Source: Thermovibrio sp. | GTDB lineage: Bacteria > Aquificota > Aquificia > Desulfurobacteriales > Desulfurobacteriaceae | Length of the DNA: 64,000 bases | NCBI GenBank assembly: GCA_015490195.1 | Contig: WFYG01000008.1 | Coordinates: 1-64,000 of the forward strand | Reading direction: 5' to 3' | Shown here: in pieces, positions 42,677 through 51,276 of the stretch | How the letters are laid out: each line of letters begins with the position of its first letter | Position numbering within the stretch: position 1 is the stretch's first letter | Position numbers and translations under genes: made by a program | The notes under the pieces: model-generated | What the model saw: the letters and a program-made list of their open reading frames with translations, nothing else | Told to the model about the DNA's origin: nothing | The model's database searches: none

Positions 42677-44428
42677 ATGACGAAAAAGAGATTCCTTGCA
42701 CTCCTGCTTGTCCTCTCATCGTGTGGAACTTTCCAGAAAGAGAAACCGAAACTTACGCCGAAAGTGACTGTAAAGAAGAAAAAAGGAAAACCAGAACCTG
42801 TGAGGTTTAAACCCGACTACACCTACTACTACATGCTCTACCTCAACTACCTGACTAAGGGCGAAAATGAAAAAGCACTTAGGGCAATAGAGAAGGCCTA
42901 CAACCTCAGCGGGAATACAAAACTTGCCGTTGAAGGAGCAAGGCTTGCAGCCTCTCTGAGAAAATTTAAAGAGGCAGAAGAGCTGATATCCCGGGCTCTT
43001 GAGAAAGACCCCAACAACGTTGAGGCCTTAAAGCTTAAGGCGGGCATCTGCGTGGCAGAGAGAAAGTTCCGTTGTGCAGAGGAGCTCTACCGGAAAGTCC
43101 TGAAGCTAAAGCCCGACCGAGATACCTACGTTTTTCTGGCAAACCTCTTAATAAACCAGAAGAGAAGCGACAAGGCTGTAAAGTTTCTGAAAGAGGGAGA
43201 GAAGAGGTTTAAAAATGACTATTTGATTGACTACTTTTTAGGAGAAGCTTTCTACCTCAAGGGGAACTACAGAGAAGCGAAGAGGTATTTAGAGAAATCG
43301 GTATCTGAGAACCCGGAGTTTGAAAGCGCCTACCTGCTACTGGGTAAGGTGTATCAGAAGCTTAAGCAGTACGGAAAGGCCGAGGCTTTCCTGAAAAAGG
43401 TTTTAAAGGAGAACCCCGACAACATCTACGCTTTAAGGGAGCTCCTCCTCATCTACATAGCCGAAAACAAGCCTAAAGAGGCTTTGGACGTTATAAACAG
43501 ACTCGTTTCCCTTGAGCCTTACAACCTGAAGCTCCTTTCGTGGGTTGCGGCAAATCTCTTCCAGATGAAGGAGTACAAACAGGTCATTCCAATCATAGAG
43601 AGAATAACGAAGCTCAACCCAGACAACCCCAACGTTTACTTTATGTTAGGCCTTGCCTACGAGCTTTCGGGGAACCTGAAAAAGGCCGTTGAAGCGTATA
43701 AGAAGGCACTGAGCTACTACCCCCAGAACCCAACTGTAATGGAGAGGCTGGCTCTCACCTACTACAAACTGAAGGAATATGGAAAGGCTGAGGAGCTCTA
43801 CGAGAAGCTTTGGGGAATCACCAACAACCCCGACTACCTTATAAAGGCCGCTCTACTCCTTGACAAAATGGGAGAGACAGACGAGGCCTATAAACTCCTC
43901 TCCTTCTGGAAGGATCAGCTAAAAGAAAACCCCGACTACCTCTTTTACCTGGCCTACTTTGCAGACAAACTGGGTAAAGACAGCGTCGCCGAGGAGAGTC
44001 TAAAGGAGCTCCTCAAAATCAGACCAACTCCAGACATCTACAACTACCTTGCCTACTTCTACGCTCTCAGAGGGAAGAACTTAAACGAGGCTCTGAAGCT
44101 GATAGACAGGGCTCTCAGCTCTAATCCCAAAAGCCCTGCCTACTTAGATACAAAGGGGTGGATTCTCTTTAAGATGAAAAAGTTTAACGAGGCGTGTAAG
44201 TTCCTGAAGAAGGCGATTGAGTCTAAGCCTGACGACGCGGTAATAAACTACCACTACGGAGAGTGCCTCTTTAAGGCGGGGGAGCTCCAGAAGGCAGAGA
44301 AACACCTTAAGAAAGCTCTAAAAATCGTTAACGAAAATCCGGAGGTGGAGTCCGAGGAGCCGGGAATAAGGGAAAAGATAGAAGGAGCTCTACAACTGCT
44401 GAATAGGGAGAAGGGAGGTGTGAGATGA
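42677..44428 (+). CDS. TPR-repeat lipoprotein
   Basis: 583 residues. A signal peptide with lipobox LSSC puts the lipidated Cys at ~16. About 13 TPR units follow (AEELYRKVLKLKPDRDTYVFLANLL, AKRYLEKSVSENPEFESAYLLLGKVYQ, ACKFLKKAIESKPDDAVINYHYGECLF and more). It is probably a periplasmic or outer-membrane scaffold; partner unknown. RBS GGGAG. It heads a run with the 163-residue membrane protein (ATGA overlap), AOR-like, pepA and ClC genes. Confidence 0.8.
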   Translation: MTKKRFLALLLVLSSCGTFQKEKPKLTPKVTVKKKKGKPEPVRFKPDYTYYYMLYLNYLTKGENEKALRAIEKAYNLSGNTKLAVEGARLAASLRKFKEAEELISRALEKDPNNVEALKLKAGICVAERKFRCAEELYRKVLKLKPDRDTYVFLANLLINQKRSDKAVKFLKEGEKRFKNDYLIDYFLGEAFYLKGNYREAKRYLEKSVSENPEFESAYLLLGKVYQKLKQYGKAEAFLKKVLKENPDNIYALRELLLIYIAENKPKEALDVINRLVSLEPYNLKLLSWVAANLFQMKEYKQVIPIIERITKLNPDNPNVYFMLGLAYELSGNLKKAVEAYKKALSYYPQNPTVMERLALTYYKLKEYGKAEELYEKLWGITNNPDYLIKAALLLDKMGETDEAYKLLSFWKDQLKENPDYLFYLAYFADKLGKDSVAEESLKELLKIRPTPDIYNYLAYFYALRGKNLNEALKLIDRALSSNPKSPAYLDTKGWILFKMKKFNEACKFLKKAIESKPDDAVINYHYGECLFKAGELQKAEKHLKKALKIVNENPEVESEEPGIREKIEGALQLLNREKGGVR

Positions 44429-44916
44429 GCTTTGCGATGATCCTGTGGGGGCTTGTGGTCTTTCTGGTTATCTCGCTACCCACAATAACCGGACTTATGA
44501 GGATACTCTCTGCGCTGAAGTTCCTTGAAAACGCAACAACAGACAGGTTTAACCCGCTAAACGCAATAAAGCCGGGAGGGTTTGCCTACGCTTTAACTTT
44601 CAGCTTCAAAATAACCTTCATAACGGCGGTAATACTTGACTACGTTGAGTACGTAAAACAGGTCTACTACATCGTCTCTCTCTACCTATTTTTCCTCCTT
44701 ATAGACTTCATCGTTCAATACTCCGGGGAGGCCTTTAAAATCCTTTCTCTGAACATAAAAAGCGCCTTTGTGGGAGCCTCTATTCCCGTTTTCACCATCT
44801 TTGTTCTTAACTTCCTCATACAGAGAAAGCTGAAAACCGTCATTCCAAGGGAAATGGAGAACTACAGAAAAGGGAAAGCCTCTCCCGGACTGAAAACCTT
44901 TGATCAGAAGGGGTAG
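44425..44916 (+). CDS. Unknown integral membrane protein
   Basis: 163 residues, four predicted membrane spans (about 3-30, 55-80, 85-105, 115-138) and a basic C-terminal tail. I recognise no family motif. It is encoded between a TPR lipoprotein (4-base overlap) and the AOR-like gene (2-base gap), so it might link periplasmic and cytoplasmic parts of one complex. Function not assigned. Confidence 0.7.
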   Translation: MSFAMILWGLVVFLVISLPTITGLMRILSALKFLENATTDRFNPLNAIKPGGFAYALTFSFKITFITAVILDYVEYVKQVYYIVSLYLFFLLIDFIVQYSGEAFKILSLNIKSAFVGASIPVFTIFVLNFLIQRKLKTVIPREMENYRKGKASPGLKTFDQKG

Positions 44917-44918
44917 AG

Positions 44919-46952
44919 ATGGAGCTAAAAACTCTACGGGTTGACCTTGACGAACAGAGGGTTGTCTTTAAACCCTTTGAGAAGGAAGGTATTTACGGAG
45001 TTATAGACTATGGAATATACCTTCATTCTGAAGTTTACAGGAGCTACCAGGTTTCACCCTACGACAGCAGGAACATTTTAGTTGTGGGGTTGGGGCCTTT
45101 TGCAGGCTCAATCCTTCCCGGTTCCCACAGGCTAACCTTTTTCTTCCGCTCTCCACTGTATGGAACCCTCTATCCGTCAACAATGGGTGGAGCCGCTTAC
45201 ACGTTCTTAAGAACGGGAGTTGACATTCTAACGATAACAGGTAGGGCAGAAAAACCGGCAGTTCTGGTGGTGGAGGGAGCTCCCGGCCACCTTTCCCTCT
45301 CTGTTGACTACTTAAGTGAGGAGAAGCTCTGGGAAATCTGGAAGGGGTATAAGGAGAAAGAGGGGGTTTACGCCCTCAGCCAGTTCCTTTTAGAGCTCTA
45401 CGGTGAAAGGTTTAAAAGAAAAGAGTTCAGGATAGCAAACGTTGGCCCTGCAGCCTACACAACGAACTACGGGGCGGTCTTCTCTCAGGCTATAAGGGAT
45501 GGAGAGTTCGTTGAGGGAGCAGAGGACTGGGCTGCAAGGGGAGGGGCAGGCTCTGTTATGGCTCAGGCCCACAACGTTGTTGGAATCGTTTTCGGCGGAA
45601 GCTGGGAAGGAAAGAGGTTCAGGGCTTTAGACCTTTCAAACTTTGACTACGTTAAAAAGCTCTTTTCAGAGGTTTACGACAAGCCCCTCTTCAAGGTGAT
45701 TGCCGAGAAAACGGAGAAGTACCGCTACAACCCGAAACTGAAAACCGGCGGAACCTTTGGTGGAGACTACCTTGCAGAGAGGGACAAAACGCCGGTTCTC
45801 AACTGGCAGATAGCCTACATGAGCAGAGAAGAGAGGGAGAAGCTCTACAGGGTTATTGAGGAGTACTACGTTGGGATCTTCAACTCTGAGGCGATAGAGA
45901 CGAAGAAGTGGACAACCTGCGGTGAGCCCTGCCCTGCAGTGTGTAAGAAGGTGAGGGAGGGCTACAAGACAGACTACGAGCCCTACAACGCAAACGGCCC
46001 CCTCTCTGGGAGCTTCTACCTGAAGGCCAGCGACCTGGCCGTGAAAACCGTTGACTCAATGGGGTTTGACGCAATTGAGTTTGGGGGAGTTGCCGCCTGG
46101 GTCTTTGAGCTGATAGAGAGGGGATTTTTGAAGCCTGAAGAGGTTGGACTCAGCGAAAAGCCAGACTTTAACAGGGAGGCCGTTTTAAAGAACCCTGTTG
46201 AGACCAGTAAGAAGAATGCGGAGCTCCTCTCTCAGCTTGCAAGAAAAGTGGCCTTTGGGGAAGGGGAAATTCTGAAACTTCTGGGAAGGGGTAAGAGAAG
46301 GGCGGCAAAGGTCTTTGACGAGAGGTTTGCCGACAGGCTCCCTAAGGGAAAGAGCTTTAGGGACTTTGCCGTTTACGTTCCCCTTGGGGAAGACGGAGAG
46401 GTTAACCCGACAATGTATTGGGCTATGGGGAACTTCATTCCCCTTCCGGTTCAGGGTAAATACTGGACCTACTACAAGTTTGGAGTTTTTCCGGAACCTG
46501 AAGAGCTTGCAGAGAGGATGTTTGAGAGTGCAGTTGCCGAGTACTGGTACGACAACGTTGGCTGGTGCAGGTTCCACAGGTGGTGGATGAGGTCTCTATC
46601 CGAAGTCTCCTGCGAGCTTTCAGAGAGGGGAGTCTGCAACGTTCCACTGAAGTGGACAAAGTCTGTTCTGGAGCTCCTCTTCTTAAAAGCCTATGGAGAG
46701 AAGTTAAACGCAGAGGAGCATGGAAGGAGAGTGCTTGCGAAACTTGCAGACTACGCCTTAAAGGCCGGCTACTACCCTGTTTTCCCCGACTCTGAAAGGG
46801 TTTTAGACCTTATCGTCTCTGCAAGCAGTGAGTTTAACAGGGAGGACTGGGCTGAGAGGTTCAGTGAGAATAAAATAAAGGCCGTCAGGGAATACGTTTC
46901 AAGGACTTTAGACCGCTACAGCGAAATTTTAGGAGTTGACTGGAGAATTTAA
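44919..46952 (+). CDS. Aldehyde:ferredoxin oxidoreductase family protein (atypical)
   Basis: 677 residues. The N-terminal half has the AOR fold landmarks (ILVVGLGPFAGSILPGS, STMGGAAYTFLRTGVDILTITG, NVGPAAYTTNYGAVFS). The middle carries CGEPCPAVC, three cysteines of the Fe4S4 site, and a later Cys in GWCRFHRWW could be the fourth. The usual KNLKAI pterin loop after GSVMA reads AHNVVGI here, so cofactor binding may differ. It is longer than standard AOR (~605). Classical AORs oxidise aldehydes to acids with ferredoxin, using tungstopterin. This member probably belongs to an uncharacterised subgroup. Confidence 0.82.
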   Translation: MELKTLRVDLDEQRVVFKPFEKEGIYGVIDYGIYLHSEVYRSYQVSPYDSRNILVVGLGPFAGSILPGSHRLTFFFRSPLYGTLYPSTMGGAAYTFLRTGVDILTITGRAEKPAVLVVEGAPGHLSLSVDYLSEEKLWEIWKGYKEKEGVYALSQFLLELYGERFKRKEFRIANVGPAAYTTNYGAVFSQAIRDGEFVEGAEDWAARGGAGSVMAQAHNVVGIVFGGSWEGKRFRALDLSNFDYVKKLFSEVYDKPLFKVIAEKTEKYRYNPKLKTGGTFGGDYLAERDKTPVLNWQIAYMSREEREKLYRVIEEYYVGIFNSEAIETKKWTTCGEPCPAVCKKVREGYKTDYEPYNANGPLSGSFYLKASDLAVKTVDSMGFDAIEFGGVAAWVFELIERGFLKPEEVGLSEKPDFNREAVLKNPVETSKKNAELLSQLARKVAFGEGEILKLLGRGKRRAAKVFDERFADRLPKGKSFRDFAVYVPLGEDGEVNPTMYWAMGNFIPLPVQGKYWTYYKFGVFPEPEELAERMFESAVAEYWYDNVGWCRFHRWWMRSLSEVSCELSERGVCNVPLKWTKSVLELLFLKAYGEKLNAEEHGRRVLAKLADYALKAGYYPVFPDSERVLDLIVSASSEFNREDWAERFSENKIKAVREYVSRTLDRYSEILGVDWRI

Positions 46953-46962
46953 GGAGGTGGAG

Positions 46963-48399
46963 ATGAAGCTGAGCTACCAGACTGAGATAAAGGGAAAGAG
47001 GGCAGATGCACTCATTACAGGTGTTTATGAAGGGCTGAAAGAGGTTGAGGAGAAGGAGAAGGAAGCCTTAAAAGCTCTGGGGTTTAAGGGGAAGGCCGGA
47101 GAAGTTGCTGTTCTTCCCGGAGAGGCCTTTAAGAGCGTTATCTACGTTGGACTTGGAAAGAAGGGTGAGCTGAAGGCCGATACGGTAAGGCTTGCAGCGG
47201 CTAAGGGGATAAAGGAGGCAAGGAGCAGGAAGTTTAAAAAGGTTGTCTGCGAGCTCCTCGGTGCAGATAAGCTGAAGGAAGAGGCTGCAAGGGCTGTTGC
47301 AGAGGGGCTAAAGCTTGGAAGCTACGAGTTTAACAAGTATAAGAGCTCCGAAGATGAACAGTTTGAGGTTGAGAGGGTTTACGTTGCCGGAACTCCGGAG
47401 TTTAAGGAGGCCTTTAAGTTAGGGGAAGTTTTAGGAGAGGCTGCCAACTACGCAAGGGCCCTTGTAAACGAGCCGGGAAACGTGATAACCCCCGAAGCCC
47501 TTGCAGAGGAAGCTAAGAAACTGTCAAAGGAGTACGGCTTTGAATGCACGGTCTTTGACGAGAAGAAGCTTGAGAAGAACAAAATGGTGGGAATTCTCAC
47601 CGTTGGAAGGGGAAGCAAGAACCCGCCGAGGTTCATCCACATTGCCTATAAACCGAAGAAACCTAAGAAGAGAATCGTTCTGGTTGGTAAAGGCGTAACC
47701 TTTGACAGCGGCGGCCTCAACATAAAGCCCGAGCAGTATATGAAGACGATGAAGTCCGATAAGGCTGGGGCCTGTGCCGTCCTTGGAATTATGAAGGCCG
47801 TTGGTGAGCTAAAGCCAGACGTTGAAGTCCACGGCCTCATACCAACCGTTGAGAACATGCCCGACGGAAAGGCCTACAGGCCCGACGACATAATCGTTTA
47901 CAGGAACGGAAAGAGCGTTGAAGTCCACTCAACAGACGCCGAAGGGCGCCTCATACTCGCAGATGCCCTCATCTACGGCTCAGAGCTTGAGCCGGACGTA
48001 ATGATAGACATGGCAACACTTACAGGTGCCTGCGTTGTAGCCCTCGGCCACTACACTTCCGGCCTCTTTACAGAGGACGAGAGGCTGGCGAGGGAGCTCC
48101 TTTCCCTCTCTGAAAAAACCGGAGAGAAGATGTGGAGGCTTCCGTTAGATGGGGATTTGAAGGAGGACATTAAGGGGCAGTATGCAGACATCCAGAACGT
48201 TGGAAAGAGCCGCTACGGAGGTGCAATAACTGCTGCCCTGTTCCTTCAGAACTTCGTTGACGGCGAAAAGGTTAAGAGCTGGGCCCACTTAGACATTGCC
48301 GGCCCTGCATTCCTTACAAACCCCTGGAAATACTACTCTGCCGGGGCTACAGGCCAGCCCGTTAGAACCATTGGGGAGCTCCTCTTAAAGCTCAAGTAA
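46963..48399 (+). CDS. pepA: Cytosolic leucyl aminopeptidase (M17)
   Basis: 478 residues from the ATG at 46963 behind AAGGAGGTGG; an upstream frame start lies inside the AOR-like gene. The C-terminal catalytic domain has VGKGVTFDSGGLNIKP, MKSDKAGA and NTDAEGR-like HSTDAEGRLILADAL, giving the two-metal Lys/Asp/Glu ligand set of M17. GGAITAALFLQNFV and WAHLDIAG are present too. It removes N-terminal residues from peptides in the cytosol. It starts 11 bases after the AOR-like gene and shares a base with the ClC gene. Confidence 0.94.
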   Translation: MKLSYQTEIKGKRADALITGVYEGLKEVEEKEKEALKALGFKGKAGEVAVLPGEAFKSVIYVGLGKKGELKADTVRLAAAKGIKEARSRKFKKVVCELLGADKLKEEAARAVAEGLKLGSYEFNKYKSSEDEQFEVERVYVAGTPEFKEAFKLGEVLGEAANYARALVNEPGNVITPEALAEEAKKLSKEYGFECTVFDEKKLEKNKMVGILTVGRGSKNPPRFIHIAYKPKKPKKRIVLVGKGVTFDSGGLNIKPEQYMKTMKSDKAGACAVLGIMKAVGELKPDVEVHGLIPTVENMPDGKAYRPDDIIVYRNGKSVEVHSTDAEGRLILADALIYGSELEPDVMIDMATLTGACVVALGHYTSGLFTEDERLARELLSLSEKTGEKMWRLPLDGDLKEDIKGQYADIQNVGKSRYGGAITAALFLQNFVDGEKVKSWAHLDIAGPAFLTNPWKYYSAGATGQPVRTIGELLLKLK

Positions 48400-49661
48400 T
48401 GAAGCCCAACTCTAAGCTCTTTTCCCTATCGCTTCTGGTGGGCCTCTCAACGGGGCTCGCCGTTTCGTTCTACGTTCTTCTGAGCAGGGCTATCTCTTTA
48501 GCCCTCTACCTTGGAAACCCTGAGGAGACAATTCCAAAGCTCCCCTTCTGGTATGTGGCATTCATAACAACTTCTTCAATTCTCGTTGTGAACCTGATAA
48601 TCCTCAAAAACGAAAAGGCCAGGGAGTACGGAATAAGGGAGATAGCTAAGGCCTTAGACGAGAACAGGCTCACATTCACCTTCGGAGACCTTGCCCAGAA
48701 AATTGTAGCCTCAGCACTCTCAATAGGTAGCGGCTTTGCAGTTGGAAACGAGGGCCCCTCAGCTGCAATTGGAGCTATGATTGCCTACAGGTTCCATAAG
48801 TACTTCGGCCTTCCTAAGGCACTCCTCAAAGTAGCCATTGGGGTCGGAGCAAGCAGCGGAATAGCAGCAGTCTTTGTCTCTCCAATAACGGGAATCCTCT
48901 TCGCCGTTGAAAACGTTGCCTACAGACTCATAAGGGACTTTGTTGGGTTTATGATAATCGGAAGTTTCTCGGCCTTTCTGGTAGCTCTTTCCCTTCTAAC
49001 GCCCCTAATCTTTCAGTTTTCAACGGGAAAGGAAGTTAGAATAGACTACATCGGCCTTTTATTCTTCTTCATTCCCGTTTTAACCCTTAGCATTTACATC
49101 TACCTGATTTTAAGGGACAAAGTCCTCTTCTACCTTAACTCCCTTGCTGTTGAAAGGCTCAGCCCGTTTCAGAGAACCCTTCTCATTTCCCTCGTTGGAG
49201 GATTAACGGTTGCCCTTCTCCTCAAAATCTCTCCCTATGCCGGTTTTTCAGGCCACGAGGTTGTTGAATCGCTGATAAACGGCAGATTCCACATCCCTCT
49301 GCTTTCTATAGTTCTTCTGGTCTTCCTCAGGATAGTTGCCAACGCCGTTTCACTCTACGCCAACGCTGTGGGAGGTCTCTTCATAACCCTTATGAGTATT
49401 GGAGCTCTCGTCGGCTACGGCTTTGGAGAGTGGGCAAAAAGTTTTGGGTTGAGCGTTGAACCATTTTACTTTGCAGCAATTGGTGCGGCCGTTTTCGTAG
49501 GGGTTGTCATGAAGATTCCATTTACGGCCGTTGTCCTTGCCCTTGAAACTACCTACGACTACAACGTTGTCATATCGGTTGGAATAGCAGTCTCCATCGT
49601 TGGATTCATGACCAGTGCCGTTTTTGACATAAGGAAGGGATTTCTGAGGCGAAGGGTTTAA
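48399..49661 (+). CDS. ClC-type chloride channel or antiporter
   Basis: 420 residues with about ten membrane spans. Selectivity-filter blocks are recognisable: GSGFAVGNEGPSAAIGA (the GxEGP helix with the gating Glu), GASSGIAAVFVSPITGILFAVE, and ETTYDY late on. The first filter serine (GSGIP) is not obvious, so transport of another anion is possible. No CBS domains follow, as in many bacterial ClCs. End of the TPR-membrane-AOR-pepA-ClC run. Confidence 0.87.
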   Translation: MKPNSKLFSLSLLVGLSTGLAVSFYVLLSRAISLALYLGNPEETIPKLPFWYVAFITTSSILVVNLIILKNEKAREYGIREIAKALDENRLTFTFGDLAQKIVASALSIGSGFAVGNEGPSAAIGAMIAYRFHKYFGLPKALLKVAIGVGASSGIAAVFVSPITGILFAVENVAYRLIRDFVGFMIIGSFSAFLVALSLLTPLIFQFSTGKEVRIDYIGLLFFFIPVLTLSIYIYLILRDKVLFYLNSLAVERLSPFQRTLLISLVGGLTVALLLKISPYAGFSGHEVVESLINGRFHIPLLSIVLLVFLRIVANAVSLYANAVGGLFITLMSIGALVGYGFGEWAKSFGLSVEPFYFAAIGAAVFVGVVMKIPFTAVVLALETTYDYNVVISVGIAVSIVGFMTSAVFDIRKGFLRRRV

Positions 49662-49664
49662 AAG

Positions 49665-49680
49665 GCCGGGCCGAGCCCGG
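49665..49680 (-). terminator. Hairpin terminator of the porin gene
   Basis: On the minus strand CCGGGC-TCG-GCCCGG followed by CCTTTT, 11 bases after the porin stop. It may also serve the ClC gene from the other side, although that side lacks a T-run. Confidence 0.6.
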
Positions 49681-49691
49681 GAGGAGGTCCC

Positions 49692-50993
49692 TTAAAAAGA
49701 GAACTCGGCCCTTACCATTCCTGCAAGTATGTTGTCGTTTGAAGAGTTTCCGTGTGGATTGAAAACGTACTGTAAGTCTGGAGTTATAAACAGATTGTCA
49801 GATATGGCCATTCTGTAGTAGCCCTCAAGGTGAACTTCCGGCGAATGGTGTTCAAGCTTTTTGTTGGGAAAGATAGAAGCAACACCGAGTCCGAGAACAT
49901 CTTTTGGCCTGGAAAGTATTAGCCCTTCTACGCTTATCCCCCCCGACAGGAACTTATCGTCTCTGTAAACGTTCTTATTTCCGTACGCAGCCCTGAAGAA
50001 TACTCCTGCATTCTCCGTAATCTGCTGGTCAAACGAAACTCCAACTCCCCAGCCGTCTTCCGTTCCCGGTTTTCTGTTCTGGTTGTCTGTCTGTTCCCCT
50101 ATCTTTATGTGGTCTGCAGAGTTGTCCCAGAAGTAGATCCGGTAGTTCCCCTTCAGTCCGTTAAACTCCGGAGAGTATTTCAGCTGGACGGCGTAGAAAG
50201 GCTGGTCAAAAACGTTGTCGTAAACGCTCTTTTCTTTCTGAACCCACTCGTTCCCGTCATAGGTGATGCCTGCCGTGTCGTTGCTCTGGACAACTGCATC
50301 AACTTCAAACCCGTCTGCAGGAATCAACGTCAGGCCAACCATGGGGGCAAAGCTGTCTTCAGGGTCTAAGATGGGGTTGTTAACGAAGGGCTTTCCAACA
50401 AACTGGGTTGTCTCGTCGTTGGCGTATTCGTTGTCGTCAATCATTATGAAGGGTTCCGTTTTTCCTACAACTACACTTAGCCTGTCGTTAAAGAAAGAAC
50501 GGGTGTAGTAAGCTTCAAGCATCTTAAAAGTTCCCTCTGTATCGGGATTGTCGTCTGCAAGTGTATTGAGGTTTGCAAAAAGGGGTTCATCTGCCTTCTC
50601 AAATATCTTATCGGCTCCCGTTCCGGCTCCGGAGTGGAGTCTCATGTAGAACTCGCCGGAAGGATCCGGCTTAAAGGTCAGCTCAATGTCGGCGTTGTAA
50701 CCTACGCCGTTAGGGTTTGAAAAGTCCTGACCGTCTATCTTTCCTACAGAAGCTCCCTGATAGTAGAGCCTCACTCCTCCATGAACCTCAAGGGTAGAAA
50801 GCCTCTCCTTAATTTCTTCAACCTCCTTTTCTACCTCCTCTTCTTTAGAGTTCTTTTCCTTCAACTCCTTTTCCAGCTGTGAAATTTTGGACTTTAACTG
50901 CTGGAGCTCCCTCAAAATCTCCTGGTCCGTCTGGGCCACAGCTCCTTGTGAGGTTATAAGGACTGCTGATAAGGCAAGTAGAGCTCTCCTCAT
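49692..50993 (-). CDS. Outer-membrane porin with coiled-coil N-terminus (OprB-like)
   Basis: 433 residues. A signal peptide ends at about 20 (QGAVAQ), then a Leu/Lys/Glu coiled coil (about 24-70). The rest is a beta-barrel beginning VHGGVRLYYQGAS and ending with the terminal aromatic AEFSF. The central region (KMLEAYYTRSFFNDRLSVVVGKTEPF; LEGYYRMAISDNLFITPDLQYVFNP) resembles carbohydrate-selective porins of the OprB family. It is a passive outer-membrane channel; the substrate is not known. RBS AGGAGG. Immediately downstream of a small Cys-rich frame that overlaps it. Confidence 0.85.
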   Translation of the reverse strand: MRRALLALSAVLITSQGAVAQTDQEILRELQQLKSKISQLEKELKEKNSKEEEVEKEVEEIKERLSTLEVHGGVRLYYQGASVGKIDGQDFSNPNGVGYNADIELTFKPDPSGEFYMRLHSGAGTGADKIFEKADEPLFANLNTLADDNPDTEGTFKMLEAYYTRSFFNDRLSVVVGKTEPFIMIDDNEYANDETTQFVGKPFVNNPILDPEDSFAPMVGLTLIPADGFEVDAVVQSNDTAGITYDGNEWVQKEKSVYDNVFDQPFYAVQLKYSPEFNGLKGNYRIYFWDNSADHIKIGEQTDNQNRKPGTEDGWGVGVSFDQQITENAGVFFRAAYGNKNVYRDDKFLSGGISVEGLILSRPKDVLGLGVASIFPNKKLEHHSPEVHLEGYYRMAISDNLFITPDLQYVFNPHGNSSNDNILAGMVRAEFSF

Positions 50994-51105
50994 GCCTCCT
51001 CCTGCAGGTTTTTCTGTCTGAACAGTTTTTGCATGGGTTTTTCAGGACTCTGTAGATAAGGAAAACCGAAGTTAGGAGAGCGGTTAGGTAAACGACGAGT
51101 TCCAT
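50845..51105 (-). CDS. Small Cys-rich membrane protein overlapping the porin start (uncertain)
   Basis: 86 codons. The first ~35 residues look genuine: a transmembrane helix (ELVVYLTALLTSVFLIYRVL) then KNPCKNCSDRKTC, resembling FeoB-associated Cys-rich membrane proteins. GGAG precedes the ATG. The frame then runs 149 bases into the porin gene and its last 45 residues look like out-of-frame translation; the RRR run is simply the porin's AGGAGGAGG ribosome site. Either this is a true overlap, or a shorter gene has lost its stop. Confidence 0.35.
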   Translation of the reverse strand: MELVVYLTALLTSVFLIYRVLKNPCKNCSDRKTCRRRHEESSTCLISSPYNLTRSCGPDGPGDFEGAPAVKVQNFTAGKGVEGKEL

Positions 51106-51181
51106 AAGATCTCCGGTCTTTTGTTAGATATTGCTAATTTAGTTTGTAATACCCAATAAAGCAACCTTTTCATAACTAACC

Positions 51182-51232
51182 TTGCATATAGAGTCTAATC
51201 GTAATACAATTTGTTTTGGAAATCATACCAAA
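51182..51232 (+). promoter_or_regulatory. Promoter and candidate operator of the nik operon
   Basis: TTGCAT - 17 bases - TACAAT (51182-51210) gives a good sigma-70 promoter. Just downstream, TTTGG-aaatcata-CCAAA (51215-51232) is an inverted repeat over the expected start site, a possible binding site for a nickel- or cobalt-responsive repressor. It does not match the E. coli NikR box. Confidence 0.55.
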
Positions 51233-51276
51233 TTTGTACAATAAGACAGAAATCTTAATATCTAAAGGAGGAGGTG

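Noticed and set aside
51182..51276. NiCo or cobalamin riboswitch before nikK
   Set aside because: The leader is AT-rich and short, without conserved aptamer blocks.
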